The position numbers and the translations under genes were made by a program. Shown here in pieces: positions 53,354 through 62,170 of a stretch of 64,000 nt of DNA. Position 1 is the stretch's first letter; every line of letters starts with the position of its first letter. The notes under the pieces are model-generated. The model was not told the DNA's origin and ran no database searches. It saw nothing but the letters and a program-made list of their open reading frames with translations. The stretch comes from Sinimarinibacterium sp. NLF-5-8 (lineage in GTDB: Bacteria > Pseudomonadota > Gammaproteobacteria > Nevskiales > Nevskiaceae): NCBI RefSeq assembly GCF_010092425.1, contig NZ_CP048030.1, forward strand, positions 62,001-126,000, given 5' to 3'.

Positions 53354-55210
53354 ATGAGCAAATCCAGATCAGCCCTTACGCGCGGTTTTGACAAGCTGTG
53401 GCGCATCGTCGTGGTGTTCTACAAGGTTCTGATCATTTTCAGTGTGCTGATTTCGCTGGGAATGATGTGGTTCATCTTCAGCAGCAACAAACCGCAGCCG
53501 CTGGAATCCAATCTGGCGCTGGTATTGGCACCGACCGGCATGCTGGTCGAACAAGTCGATCAGGACCCTGGTGCCAAGCTGTTTGAACAGCTCAATGGCG
53601 AGCAGCCCTCACAGTCCGGTCTGCGCGACCTGATCGAAGCTCTGCATCGTGCGGCCAGCGATGCACGGATTGCGCTGGCGGTGCTCAAACTCGACAGCCT
53701 GCAAGGTGCGGGGCTGGCGCAGCTGGATGAACTGCGCGAGGCGATGGCGGCATTTCAGCGCAGCGGCAAGCGCATTGAAGCCTGGCAACCCCGTTACGAC
53801 CAGATGCAGTACTACGCGGCGGCGCAGGCCGATACCATCGGCGTTGATCCCTACGGCGAGGTGTCGGTGGAAGGCTTTTCCAGCTATCCCAACTTTTTCC
53901 GCGATGCACTCGACAAGCTGGGCGTGACCATGCATGTGTTTCGCGTGGGTCAGTTCAAGTCTGCGGTTGAGCCGTTCACCCGCAACGACATGTCTGCCGA
54001 GGCGCGCAGCGCCAACCAAAAGTGGCTGAACGATCTGTGGTCACTGTATGGCCAGGCCGTTGGCCAGCGCGAAGCCTTGAGTGATGATTCGGCTCGACAA
54101 TACGTTCAGGGGTTGCGCGCGGGGTTGCAGCTCAACGGCGGCGATGGCGCAGCCTATGCGCGCGAGCAGCATCTGGTGGATCGCCTCGAAACCCAGAACC
54201 AGATGCGTCAGCGCCTCGGCGAAGTCGTCGGCATCGATGAGACGCATGGCAGCTTCCGGCAGGTGTTTTATACCGATTACCTCAATGCCAGCCAGCCTTC
54301 CCGAAGTGTTCCTGCAAGCGCGCGCAAGGTTGCGCTGATCGTGGTCCAGGGCGAGATCGTCGATGGCGTCGGTGAGCCTGGGCAGGCGGGCGGCGACACG
54401 CTGCGCGATCTGCTCGATGACGCGCGCCGTGATCAGGACGTTGCTGCGGTTGTGTTGCGCATCGACTCCCCCGGCGGCAGCGTCTGGGCGTCCGAACAAA
54501 TCCGCCGCGCCGTGATTGCGCTCAAACAAGCGGGCAAGCCGGTGGTGGCTTCCATGTCCAGCGTTGCCGCCAGCGGCGGTTATTGGGTTGCCATGGAAGC
54601 CGATCAGATCTGGGCACACCCCACCACCATCACCGGCTCCATCGGTGTGTTCGGCATTGTCCCCACGCTGGAAAAGTCGCTGGAAAAGATCGGGGTGCAT
54701 ACCGATGGTGTGGGCACCACTTCACTGGCGGGCGCGTTTCGTCTCGACCGTCCTTTGTCCGACGAGGCCGGTGCCATCATCCAGGCCAGTGTTGAAAAGA
54801 TCTATCGCGACTTTACCCAGGGCGTGGCGGCGGCCCGAAAATTGCCGATCGAGCAGGTGCAGCAGATTGCCCAGGGGCGTGTCTGGAGTGGTCAGGACGC
54901 CAAGGCGCTGGGGCTGGTCGATTCATTCGGCAGCCTGCAGGACGCCGCCGATGCTGCGGCAGCACTGGCCGATCTCGGCGCGGAGTACCAGCTCGATGAA
55001 CGCCAGGCCACCCCCAGCCTGCTGCACATGATCCTGAGCGAGTTTTTTGGCCGTGCCGCACGCAGCGCCTTGCTGCCCAAAGGCTGGGCCAATCTGTTCG
55101 ATCAGGTCAGGGCGCGCGTCACGGTTGATGGCCTGCTGTCGGGACTCAACGATCCGCGCAGCCTGTACGCCCGCTGCTTTTGTCAGCTCGATGGCGCCGG
55201 GCGTTTTTGA
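53354..55210 (+). CDS. sppA: Signal peptide peptidase SppA (67 kDa type)
   Basis: A 618-residue inner-membrane serine protease that degrades cleaved signal peptides. It has an N-terminal transmembrane anchor (VVFYKVLIIFSVLISLGMMW) and tandem peptidase S49 domains. The catalytic dyad is Lys202 (VGQFKSAVEP) from the first half and Ser407 (SVAASGGYW) from the second, as in E. coli SppA. ATG 53354 was chosen; the frame upstream to 53312 is not conserved. The stop overlaps the start of the following gene. Confidence 0.95.
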   Translation: MSKSRSALTRGFDKLWRIVVVFYKVLIIFSVLISLGMMWFIFSSNKPQPLESNLALVLAPTGMLVEQVDQDPGAKLFEQLNGEQPSQSGLRDLIEALHRAASDARIALAVLKLDSLQGAGLAQLDELREAMAAFQRSGKRIEAWQPRYDQMQYYAAAQADTIGVDPYGEVSVEGFSSYPNFFRDALDKLGVTMHVFRVGQFKSAVEPFTRNDMSAEARSANQKWLNDLWSLYGQAVGQREALSDDSARQYVQGLRAGLQLNGGDGAAYAREQHLVDRLETQNQMRQRLGEVVGIDETHGSFRQVFYTDYLNASQPSRSVPASARKVALIVVQGEIVDGVGEPGQAGGDTLRDLLDDARRDQDVAAVVLRIDSPGGSVWASEQIRRAVIALKQAGKPVVASMSSVAASGGYWVAMEADQIWAHPTTITGSIGVFGIVPTLEKSLEKIGVHTDGVGTTSLAGAFRLDRPLSDEAGAIIQASVEKIYRDFTQGVAAARKLPIEQVQQIAQGRVWSGQDAKALGLVDSFGSLQDAADAAAALADLGAEYQLDERQATPSLLHMILSEFFGRAARSALLPKGWANLFDQVRARVTVDGLLSGLNDPRSLYARCFCQLDGAGRF

Positions 55211-56010
55211 TGCAGCGCCTGCGCGTTGGCACCACCGAATGGGCGGTGCACATTCAGGGGCAGGGCGCGCCTCTGGTTTTATTGCATGGCCTGGGCGGCA
55301 GCCATCACGACTGGGATGCGCAGATTGATTTTTTTGCACGGCAGCGCCGTGTCATTGCCCCTGATCTGCGCGGGTTTGGCCAAACACCGCGCGGGCACGG
55401 ACGCCTGAGCGTGCCGATTCTGGCCAGAGAAGTCGATCTGTTATGTCAGGCGTTGGGGATCAGTCGCTGCCAGGTCATCGGTCACTCCATGGGCGGCGCC
55501 ATTGCCCAGCAGTGGACACTGGATCATCCGCAGCGGATCGAGTCTTTAGTGCTGGCCAACACGCTGCCCAGCTTCAGGCCGCGTCGCGTCCGGCATATGG
55601 CCGAATTTGCGCTGCGCTACGCGGTCATGGGCGCGCTGGGGCCGAAACGGCTGGCGCACATCAGTGCGCGGCGCAATTACCCCGATCCGGCGCAGCGTCA
55701 GATGGCGCAGCACATGATTGCGCGCAGCGCCGCCAACAGCCGCCGCGCGTACCTTTCGGCATTGCGCGCGCTCAGCCGCTGGTCGGTGGTCGAGCGGCTG
55801 CCACAACTGCGTCTGCCGGTTCTGATCTGCGCAGCCGAACATGACTACTTCGAGCCGCAGCAGATTCAACAATTCGTGGCGGCACTGCCGCAGGCTCAGT
55901 TGCACGTTTTTGCGCGCGCGCATCACCAGCTGCCCAGCGAATATGCGGATGACTTCAATCGCATTGTCAACGCCTTTTTGCGCAGCGGCGCGCAGCAAAA
56001 AGCCGCATGA
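55210..56010 (+). CDS. Alpha/beta-hydrolase
   Basis: 266 residues. HGLGGSHHDWDAQ is the oxyanion strand, VIGHSMGGAIAQQ the nucleophile elbow, CAAEHDYFEP the Asp region and ARAHHQLPSEY the catalytic His. Similar to the broad esterase/haloperoxidase group, no substrate can be given. ATG at 55210 shares a base with the sppA stop, and the stop overlaps murI (ATGA), so it is translated within an sppA-hydrolase-murI unit. Confidence 0.85.
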   Translation: MQRLRVGTTEWAVHIQGQGAPLVLLHGLGGSHHDWDAQIDFFARQRRVIAPDLRGFGQTPRGHGRLSVPILAREVDLLCQALGISRCQVIGHSMGGAIAQQWTLDHPQRIESLVLANTLPSFRPRRVRHMAEFALRYAVMGALGPKRLAHISARRNYPDPAQRQMAQHMIARSAANSRRAYLSALRALSRWSVVERLPQLRLPVLICAAEHDYFEPQQIQQFVAALPQAQLHVFARAHHQLPSEYADDFNRIVNAFLRSGAQQKAA

Positions 56011-56783
56011 ACGCCGCCGCCGGTCGTATCGGGATTTTTGATTCAGGGCTGGGCGGCATCTCGGTTTTACGCGAAATCCGTCGTGAGCTGCCGCGCGCGC
56101 AGTTGATCTACTACGCCGACAGTGGCCACTGTCCCTATGGGCGCAGGTCGCGCGGCGAAATCCTCGCGCGCGCCACCTTGATCACCGAGTTTTTGATGGG
56201 GCAGGGCGCGCAGATGATCGTCGTGGCCTGCAATACCGCCACCATTGCCGCTGTTGAACACCTGCGCGCCACCTATCCGCTTGCGTTTGTCGGGATGGAG
56301 CCTGCGGTCAAGCCGGCTGTTGCGCAAACCCGCAGCGGCGTGATCGGCGTGCTGGCCACGGGAGCCGCTCTCGGCGGCGACAAGTTTCACCACCTGCTGG
56401 CGCAGCACGGCCAAAGCGTGCGCATCATCACCCAACCCTGTCCAGGCTGGGTCGAACAAGTCGAACAAGGTGATCTGAACAGCGCGCGCACGCACGAAAA
56501 AGTGGCGCAATACGTCGAGCCGCTGATCGCCCAAGGCGCCGATACGCTGGTTTTAGGCTGCACCCATTACCCTTTCCTGCGCCCCGTCATTCAACGGATT
56601 GCCGGGGATGATGTCGTTCTGATCGATACCGGTGCTGCCGTGGCGCGCCAAACCCGCCGGGTGTTTGAACGCGAAGGCTTGCAGCAGGGGCGCGATGCCT
56701 GCCCGGTGCAATGGCACAGCAGCGGCGATCCGGCCGAGTTTGACCGAGTCCGCGCATTGCTGTGGCAAGCGCCGCTGGGGTAG
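56007..56783 (+). CDS. murI: Glutamate racemase MurI
   Basis: A 258-residue cofactor-free racemase that supplies D-glutamate for peptidoglycan. IGIFDSGLGGISVLREIRR, YYADSGHCPYG, the first catalytic cysteine in VVACNTATIAA and the second in LVLGCTHYPFLRP are all present. Overlaps the preceding hydrolase by ATGA. The 226-bp region after it (56784-57009) shows no clear gene or terminator. Confidence 0.96.
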   Translation: MNAAAGRIGIFDSGLGGISVLREIRRELPRAQLIYYADSGHCPYGRRSRGEILARATLITEFLMGQGAQMIVVACNTATIAAVEHLRATYPLAFVGMEPAVKPAVAQTRSGVIGVLATGAALGGDKFHHLLAQHGQSVRIITQPCPGWVEQVEQGDLNSARTHEKVAQYVEPLIAQGADTLVLGCTHYPFLRPVIQRIAGDDVVLIDTGAAVARQTRRVFEREGLQQGRDACPVQWHSSGDPAEFDRVRALLWQAPLG

Positions 56784-57009
56784 TCGGCCGGCAGCCCGCC
56801 TGGCGGAGCCGATCAAATTTTTAGGCAAAGCGTCTGCATCCGGGCGCGCCAGAAAGACTTTCAGGCGCAGGCAGGCTTGGGTGATCGACAGCGGGATCAA
56901 TTTCCACAATGATCGATGCTGCTCTCAGGCACTGGGGATGAAACATCCCGCGATGCGCTGCTCCTGACGGTGTCAGTGACGCAGCTTATCGCGGGGTCTG
57001 CCAACGCTC

Positions 57010-59322
57010 ATGCACACGCCGAAACCCTCCTTTGTTGATATGCGCGCGGTGATTGCTGCGTATGCCCTCGGGGTTTTGGTGGTTTTCATGGGGCCGGCGC
57101 TGCCGGAGCTGGCGGTGTGTCTGCTGCTGGCGGTCAGTGGGCTGTGGCCGTGGCGCGGGCAGCGTGTGTGGGCCGCGTTTGTTCTGGGGGTGTTGTTTTG
57201 CACCTGGCGCGCACAGGCGGCGCTGGAGGCGCGCTTGCCGGTGGCGCGACATGCCCAGGTGGTGCAGGTCGAGGGGGTGATTGCCTCGCTGCCGGAGGCC
57301 AGGCGCGTTGCCGGAGCTACGGCTGGCGCTGGTGGCGATGCGAGGGGCGCTGCGCTTGTCGACTGGCGCTTTGATTTTGTTGCGCGCGCGCCTGTGCAGG
57401 AGTTGCCGTCCAAAGTCCGGGTCAGCTGGTATCGCACGGCGGAGCTGCTGCGCGCCGGTCAGTGCTGGCGTCTGGAACTGAAGTTGCGCGCGCCGCATGG
57501 TTCCGCCAACCCCGGCGGGTTTGACTACGAAGCCTGGCTGCTGCGCAACCACATTGCAGCCACCGCGAGTGTGCGTTCGGCGGTGCGTTGTGCCGATGAC
57601 GGCGGCTGGTGGCTGCTGCGCGCGCGGGCGCGAATCGTCGATGTGATCCGCAACACGCTGGGAGACTCTGCCGGTGCGGCGTTGATGGCCGCGTTGTCGG
57701 TTGGCGATACCCGCGGTTTGACGGCGCTCGATTGGCAGCGTTTTCGGGCAACCGGAACCTCACATCTGGTGGCGATTTCCGGCTTGCATCTGGGGATTGT
57801 TGCCGGTGCCTTGTTCTGGCTGCTGCGCTGGGTCTGGGCGCTGTGGCCGCGCGCGTGCCTATGGCTGCCGGCACAGCGGCTGGCGCTGCTGGGGTCGGGG
57901 CTGGGGGCGGTGGCGTATGCCCTGCTGGCCGGGTTGCAGCCGCCGGTGTTGCGCGCGCTGATCATGCTGTGGGTATTTATTGCTGCGGCCCTGCTGCACC
58001 GCTTGCATCAATCTGCGCGCGCGCTGCTTTTTGCCTGGGCGGTGATTGTGACGCTCGATCCGCTGGCCATTCTAAGCCCCGGCCTGTGGCTGTCCTTTGG
58101 GGCGGTGGCGGCGATTATTTATATCGGCAGCGGGCGTTTGCGCGCGCCCGGCAAGTGGCAGCTGGCACTCACGATTCAGTTGTTTCTGAGCCTTGCGCTG
58201 GTGCCGTTGACCCTGTGGTTTTTTGGCGGATTCACCTGGCTTTCACCGTTGGTCAATCTGCTGGCGATTCCGGTCTTTACCGTGCTGGTGCCGCTGCTGC
58301 TGGCGGCGTTGCTGCTGTATGCGATGGCCCCCTCGCTGGGCGTCTGGGGGATCGGGGTTTGCGGGCGCTTGCTGGAATGGGCCTATGCGGCACTGGCCTG
58401 GAGTGCGGATGGCCTGCCGCAGGCATGGCAGCTGGCCAGCCCACATCCTGCCGCGCTGGTTTTGGGTGCAATAGGGGCAGGTTTACTGTTTGCCCCGCGC
58501 GGATTGCCGCTGCGCGCGCTGGGCGTGCTGGGCGTACTGGCGCTGGCTGTGCCGCGCACACACAGTCTGCCGGCGCTTTCGCTGACGGCACTGGATGTGG
58601 GGCAGGGAACGGCCATCGTCGTGCGCACTGCGCAGCACACCTTGCTGTATGACGCAGGGCCGGCCTATCCGGAAGGGTTTGATGCCGGAGCCTCTGTGGT
58701 GGTGCCGTATCTGCTGGCGCGCGGGGTGCGGCAGCTCGATGCGCTGGTGCTGTCGCACGGCGATAACGATCACGCCGGCGGGGTGGCTGCGGTGCGTGCC
58801 GCGTTGCCGATCATGCGGGAAATCGGCACCGATGCGGGGGCGCCGTGTCAGCGCGGGCAGCAGTGGGAATGGGATGGGGTGCGCTTTGAGATTTTGCATC
58901 CCGATGCGCGCCCATGGCGGGATAACAACAGCTCCTGTGTCCTGCGCATCAGCGGGGTTTTTACGGCGCTTTTGCCCGGTGATATCGAGCGTGCGGCGGA
59001 GGCGCATTTGCTGGCGGAGCACGCCAGTGCTTTGCGCGCGCAGGTATTGCTGGCCCCGCATCACGGCAGTGCAACGTCGTCCACTGCGGGGTTTATTGCA
59101 GCCGTGGCGCCGGAGCTGGTGATTCACAGCGCCGGTTGGCGCAGCCGTTTTGGGCATCCGCGTGCCGATGTGGTGCAGCGTTACGACGAAGCGCGCGCGC
59201 AGCAGTGGACGACCGGCGTTGAAGGCGCGATTGAAGTCTTTGCCGACTCCACGGGTGCCTTGCAGGTTCAGCGTTATCGCGCGCAGTCGGGGCGCTGGTG
59301 GCATGCGCCAGCACAGCCGTGA
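57010..59322 (+). CDS. comEC: DNA internalisation channel ComEC/Rec2
   Basis: 770 residues: N-terminal transmembrane helices and an OB-like DUF4131 domain, the Competence membrane domain (ALSVGDTRGLTALDWQRFRA, HLVAISGLHLGIVAGALFW) and a C-terminal metallo-beta-lactamase domain (TALDVGQGTAIVVRT, LVLSHGDNDHAGG, LLAPHHGSATSS). It moves single-stranded DNA across the inner membrane in natural transformation. The complete length suggests that competence is retained. ATG 57010 or 57040 are both possible starts. Confidence 0.95.
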   Translation: MHTPKPSFVDMRAVIAAYALGVLVVFMGPALPELAVCLLLAVSGLWPWRGQRVWAAFVLGVLFCTWRAQAALEARLPVARHAQVVQVEGVIASLPEARRVAGATAGAGGDARGAALVDWRFDFVARAPVQELPSKVRVSWYRTAELLRAGQCWRLELKLRAPHGSANPGGFDYEAWLLRNHIAATASVRSAVRCADDGGWWLLRARARIVDVIRNTLGDSAGAALMAALSVGDTRGLTALDWQRFRATGTSHLVAISGLHLGIVAGALFWLLRWVWALWPRACLWLPAQRLALLGSGLGAVAYALLAGLQPPVLRALIMLWVFIAAALLHRLHQSARALLFAWAVIVTLDPLAILSPGLWLSFGAVAAIIYIGSGRLRAPGKWQLALTIQLFLSLALVPLTLWFFGGFTWLSPLVNLLAIPVFTVLVPLLLAALLLYAMAPSLGVWGIGVCGRLLEWAYAALAWSADGLPQAWQLASPHPAALVLGAIGAGLLFAPRGLPLRALGVLGVLALAVPRTHSLPALSLTALDVGQGTAIVVRTAQHTLLYDAGPAYPEGFDAGASVVVPYLLARGVRQLDALVLSHGDNDHAGGVAAVRAALPIMREIGTDAGAPCQRGQQWEWDGVRFEILHPDARPWRDNNSSCVLRISGVFTALLPGDIERAAEAHLLAEHASALRAQVLLAPHHGSATSSTAGFIAAVAPELVIHSAGWRSRFGHPRADVVQRYDEARAQQWTTGVEGAIEVFADSTGALQVQRYRAQSGRWWHAPAQP

Positions 59323-59337
59323 GCCGGTTGGCCGCAG

Positions 59338-59760
59338 TCAGTAGCGGTTGGACATATAGGTCACGGCGTGACCGAGAATCAGCTTCCAGGCGGCTTCGGT
59401 GGCCGGGTTCCATTCAGGATCAAAATCGCGCGCGGTGTCGATGATCAGGGTGAGCCAGATATCGTACAGCGCGGGCTTGATGTTCAGATGATCACGATCG
59501 TGCGTGCGCGCGCGCTCGGCCAGATCGGCAATGGCGCCGGGCTCGTTGGCGGTGGCCTTGGCACACATCAGCAGGGCATTTTTCAGCCGCACATATTGTT
59601 TTTCAAAATCGGTGTGGCGGAACTTGAACTTGATTTCTTCCGAGGCACCGGTGAAGCGTTCATAGAACGTGGGGATGAAGCGATCCGACGCCAGACACCG
59701 CTCGACGCTGGCCAGAAACATGTTTTTGGGCGTCGCCCCAGAGGGATTGGAATCGTTCAT
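59338..59760 (-). CDS. Globin-family protein
   Basis: 140 residues, all helical. The segment RARTHDRDHLNIKPALYDIW has the spacing of the F helix with a proximal heme histidine, followed by a Trp-containing G helix start; FYERFTGASEEIKFKF and the FEKQYVRLKNALL helix precede it. This fits bacterial single-domain globins. ATG 59760 is taken; a GTG 6 bp upstream is also in frame. Heme binding and ligand are inferred. Confidence 0.75.
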   Translation of the reverse strand: MNDSNPSGATPKNMFLASVERCLASDRFIPTFYERFTGASEEIKFKFRHTDFEKQYVRLKNALLMCAKATANEPGAIADLAERARTHDRDHLNIKPALYDIWLTLIIDTARDFDPEWNPATEAAWKLILGHAVTYMSNRY

Positions 59761-59810
59761 TACCACCGGATTAAAAAGTTAAAACCGCGATCAAAAGGCT
59801 GCCTGTTATA

Positions 59811-59841
59811 GCAAAAACCCAGCGCAAGGCTGGGTTTTTGC
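59811..59841. terminator. Hairpin terminator between globin and thiolase genes
   Basis: Perfect 13-bp stem GCAAAAACCCAGC / GCTGGGTTTTTGC with a GCAAG loop. On the minus strand it ends the thiolase transcript; the T-rich arm makes it work in both directions. Confidence 0.85.
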
Positions 59842-59859
59842 GAGGCCTGTACAGCGACG

Positions 59860-61146
59860 TTATGCGCCTTCGACGATCGCCACCACGCCCTGGCCGCCGG
59901 CGGCGCAGATGGAAATCAGACCACGACCGCCCCGGTTTTCGTGAATCTGCTTGGCCAGGCCGGCAAGAATGCGCCCGCCGGTTGCCGCAAACGGATGGCC
60001 TGCGGCCAGGCTGCCGCCCTTGATGTTCATACGGCTGCGGTCAATGCTGCCCAGCGCAGCATCCAGACCCAGCTTCTCTTTGCAGAATACGGGGTCTTCC
60101 CAGGCTTTGAGGGTGCACAGCACCTGTGCCGCAAAAGCCTCATGGATTTCATAAAAATCAAAGTCTTGCAGCGTAATACCCGCGCGCGCGAGCATGCGCG
60201 GCACGGCATAGGCCGGTGCCATCAGCAGGCCTTCCTGACGCGGGCCGGCAAAGTCCACGGCGGCAGTTTCGGCGTGGGTGATGTAGGCCAGCGGCTTCAA
60301 GCCATGGGCGGCAGCCCAGTCCTCCGAGGCCAGCAGCACCGCCGAGGCGCCATCGGTCAGCGGGGTGGAGTTGCCAGCGGTCAGGGTGCCACGGCCAGAC
60401 TTGCGATCAAACGCAGGGGAAAGCTTGGCCAGGCGCTCCAGCGTCAAGCCTTCACGCAGGTTGTTGTCGCGCTCCAGGCCGCCAAACGGGATGACCAGAT
60501 CGTCGTTAAAGCCCTCAGCCCAGGCGACGGCGGCTTTTTGGTGCGATTCCAGCGCCAATTGATCCTGATCTTCGCGCGCGATGTTCCAGGTTTTGGCCAT
60601 GTCTTCGCAGTGCTGCCCCATGCTCTTGCGGGTGCGCGGTTCGCCATTGGTGGGGATCGCGGGCGCCAGCATCGCCGGGCGGAACTTGCTCAGCGCCAGC
60701 AGGCGTTGTGCGTTGGTTTTGGCGCGGTTGACCTCAAGCAGGATCTTGCGCAGCTTGTCGTTGACGGCAATCGGCGCATCCGAGGTGGTGTCTACCCCAC
60801 CGGCAATGCCGGATTCGATTTGGCCGAGTGCGATCTTGTTGGCGATGTTGATCGCCGCCTGCAGGCCGGTGCCGCAGGCCATCTGCACGTCGGCAGCCGG
60901 GGTATGCGGTGACAGGCCGGAGGACAGGGTGGATTCGCGCGCAAGGTTGAAGTCGCGTGAGTGTTTGAGTACGGCGCCGGCTTGCACTTCGCCCAAGCGC
61001 TCGCCGTGAAGTTGAAACTTATCGACCACCCCGCGCAGCGCGGCGGTGAGCATCTCCTGGTTGGAGATGGTGGCGTAGGCGGTGTTGGAGCGTGCAAACG
61101 GAATGCGCGCGCCTCCCAAAATGGCAACTCTGCGGCCTGGACCCAT
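59860..61146 (-). CDS. fadI: Acetyl-CoA C-acyltransferase (thiolase, FadI-like)
   Basis: A 428-residue thiolase of fatty-acid beta-oxidation. Nucleophile Cys is in MACGTGLQAAIN; YEIHEAFAAQ and ICAAGGQG carry the other catalytic His and Cys; GGSLAAGHPFAATGGR is the CoA loop. FadI-type features are the length and the NGEPRTRKSMGQHCE insertion. ATG 61146 has GAGGAG upstream; the ORF extension to 61482 is unsupported. The fadJ partner is not adjacent in the window. Confidence 0.92.
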   Translation of the reverse strand: MGPGRRVAILGGARIPFARSNTAYATISNQEMLTAALRGVVDKFQLHGERLGEVQAGAVLKHSRDFNLARESTLSSGLSPHTPAADVQMACGTGLQAAINIANKIALGQIESGIAGGVDTTSDAPIAVNDKLRKILLEVNRAKTNAQRLLALSKFRPAMLAPAIPTNGEPRTRKSMGQHCEDMAKTWNIAREDQDQLALESHQKAAVAWAEGFNDDLVIPFGGLERDNNLREGLTLERLAKLSPAFDRKSGRGTLTAGNSTPLTDGASAVLLASEDWAAAHGLKPLAYITHAETAAVDFAGPRQEGLLMAPAYAVPRMLARAGITLQDFDFYEIHEAFAAQVLCTLKAWEDPVFCKEKLGLDAALGSIDRSRMNIKGGSLAAGHPFAATGGRILAGLAKQIHENRGGRGLISICAAGGQGVVAIVEGA

Positions 61147-61436
61147 GGAAAAGCTCCTCGAACTGTTGGCGGAAAGGGAAAATAACCGTCCGATTATGGA
61201 CTTGCCGCCGCTTGACGCCAATTGCCGCAGCGCCGCGCGTGATCTGGCGTATTGCCAAAGCCCGCGATGGAGCCGCCGGGTACGGGCAACAAAAATAAAC
61301 GGATCAAAAATCGGAACGCAGGTTTTTGCGCGGCATCTGAGCCCATGAGACAGTGACATATTTTTGTTCGCGCTCAGGTGTCCCTCAATCATGTGGAGAG
61401 ATGTTATGCAAAACGTTTTGACGCGCGCGCCTTTCG

Positions 61437-62108
61437 ATGCGCCAAATGACCCTGGTTGCCGTTGCAGCGGCCGGTGTTTCACTGTCGGCTTGTGCTGCCA
61501 CCGCAGCGCCCGCGCCCGCGCCCGCTCACGCGGCGCACGCGGTGCAACCGGCGGGGCTGCGCACCGCCAGCCAAAGCGCGCTGTATTCAGCCATGCAAGG
61601 GCTGTGGGCGCAGCATATGGAGTGGACCTATGCGGCCGTCACCGCAGCGGTGACCCATCCTGCGGCCTATAACGCAACAGCGGCACGGTTGCTGAAAAAC
61701 CAGGAGGACATCGGCAATGCGATCAAACCGTTTTATGGCGCGGCGGCCGGGGATGCCCTGACCAAGCTGCTCAAAGAGCACATTGCCGCCGCCGTGGGTG
61801 TGGTGCAGGCTGTGGCCGGTAAAAAAGATGCGGCCACAACCAATGCCGCCGTTAAAACGGCCTATGACAATGCGCAGCAAATTGCCGACTTTTTGGCCGG
61901 GGCCAATCCGCACTGGCCGCAAAAAGTGGTGCGCGACATGATGAAAATGCACATCGACACCACCATCGTCTATGCCGGCGACATCATCAATGGCAAATAC
62001 GCCGAAGGCATTGCCGCTTATTGCGAGGCCGAGACGCACATGATGCAGTTGTCGGATGCGCTCAGCGCGGGTCTGATTGCGGCATTTCCGGCCAGGTTCA
62101 CGCGCTGA
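61437..62108 (+). CDS. Putative lipoprotein with two helical-bundle repeats
   Basis: 223 residues with a lipoprotein signal ([18 protein letters not shown]; lipobox LSAC). The mature part has two similar four-helix units ([20 protein letters not shown] with [18 protein letters not shown]; then [20 protein letters not shown]), known from uncharacterised proteins of many bacteria including Bacillus. No function is established. ATG 61437 and 61448 lack a ribosome-binding site. A well-placed GGAGAG precedes ATG 61406 in another frame, so an indel or a different start is possible. Confidence 0.65.
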   Translation: MRQMTLVAVAAAGVSLSACAATAAPAPAPAHAAHAVQPAGLRTASQSALYSAMQGLWAQHMEWTYAAVTAAVTHPAAYNATAARLLKNQEDIGNAIKPFYGAAAGDALTKLLKEHIAAAVGVVQAVAGKKDAATTNAAVKTAYDNAQQIADFLAGANPHWPQKVVRDMMKMHIDTTIVYAGDIINGKYAEGIAAYCEAETHMMQLSDALSAGLIAAFPARFTR

Positions 62109-62126
62109 TTTTGACGCGCGCCAAAG

Positions 62127-62162
62127 CAAAACAATGGCGGTCTGCGGGCTGCCATTGTTTTG
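62127..62162. terminator. Bidirectional hairpin terminator between the lipoprotein gene and recQ
   Basis: CAAAACAATGGC and GCCATTGTTTTG form a perfect 12-bp stem with a 12-base loop; A-rich 5' and T-rich 3' arms suit both converging genes. Confidence 0.85.
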
Positions 62163-62170
62163 TGCGCGCG

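Noticed and set aside
56784-57009. Possible small gene between murI and comEC
   Set aside because: Short frames here lack ribosome-binding sites and natural composition; treated as empty intergenic DNA.
57609-58652. 347-codon overlapping frame inside comEC
   Set aside because: Gly/Ala/Cys-rich shadow frame; comEC motifs run intact through the same DNA.
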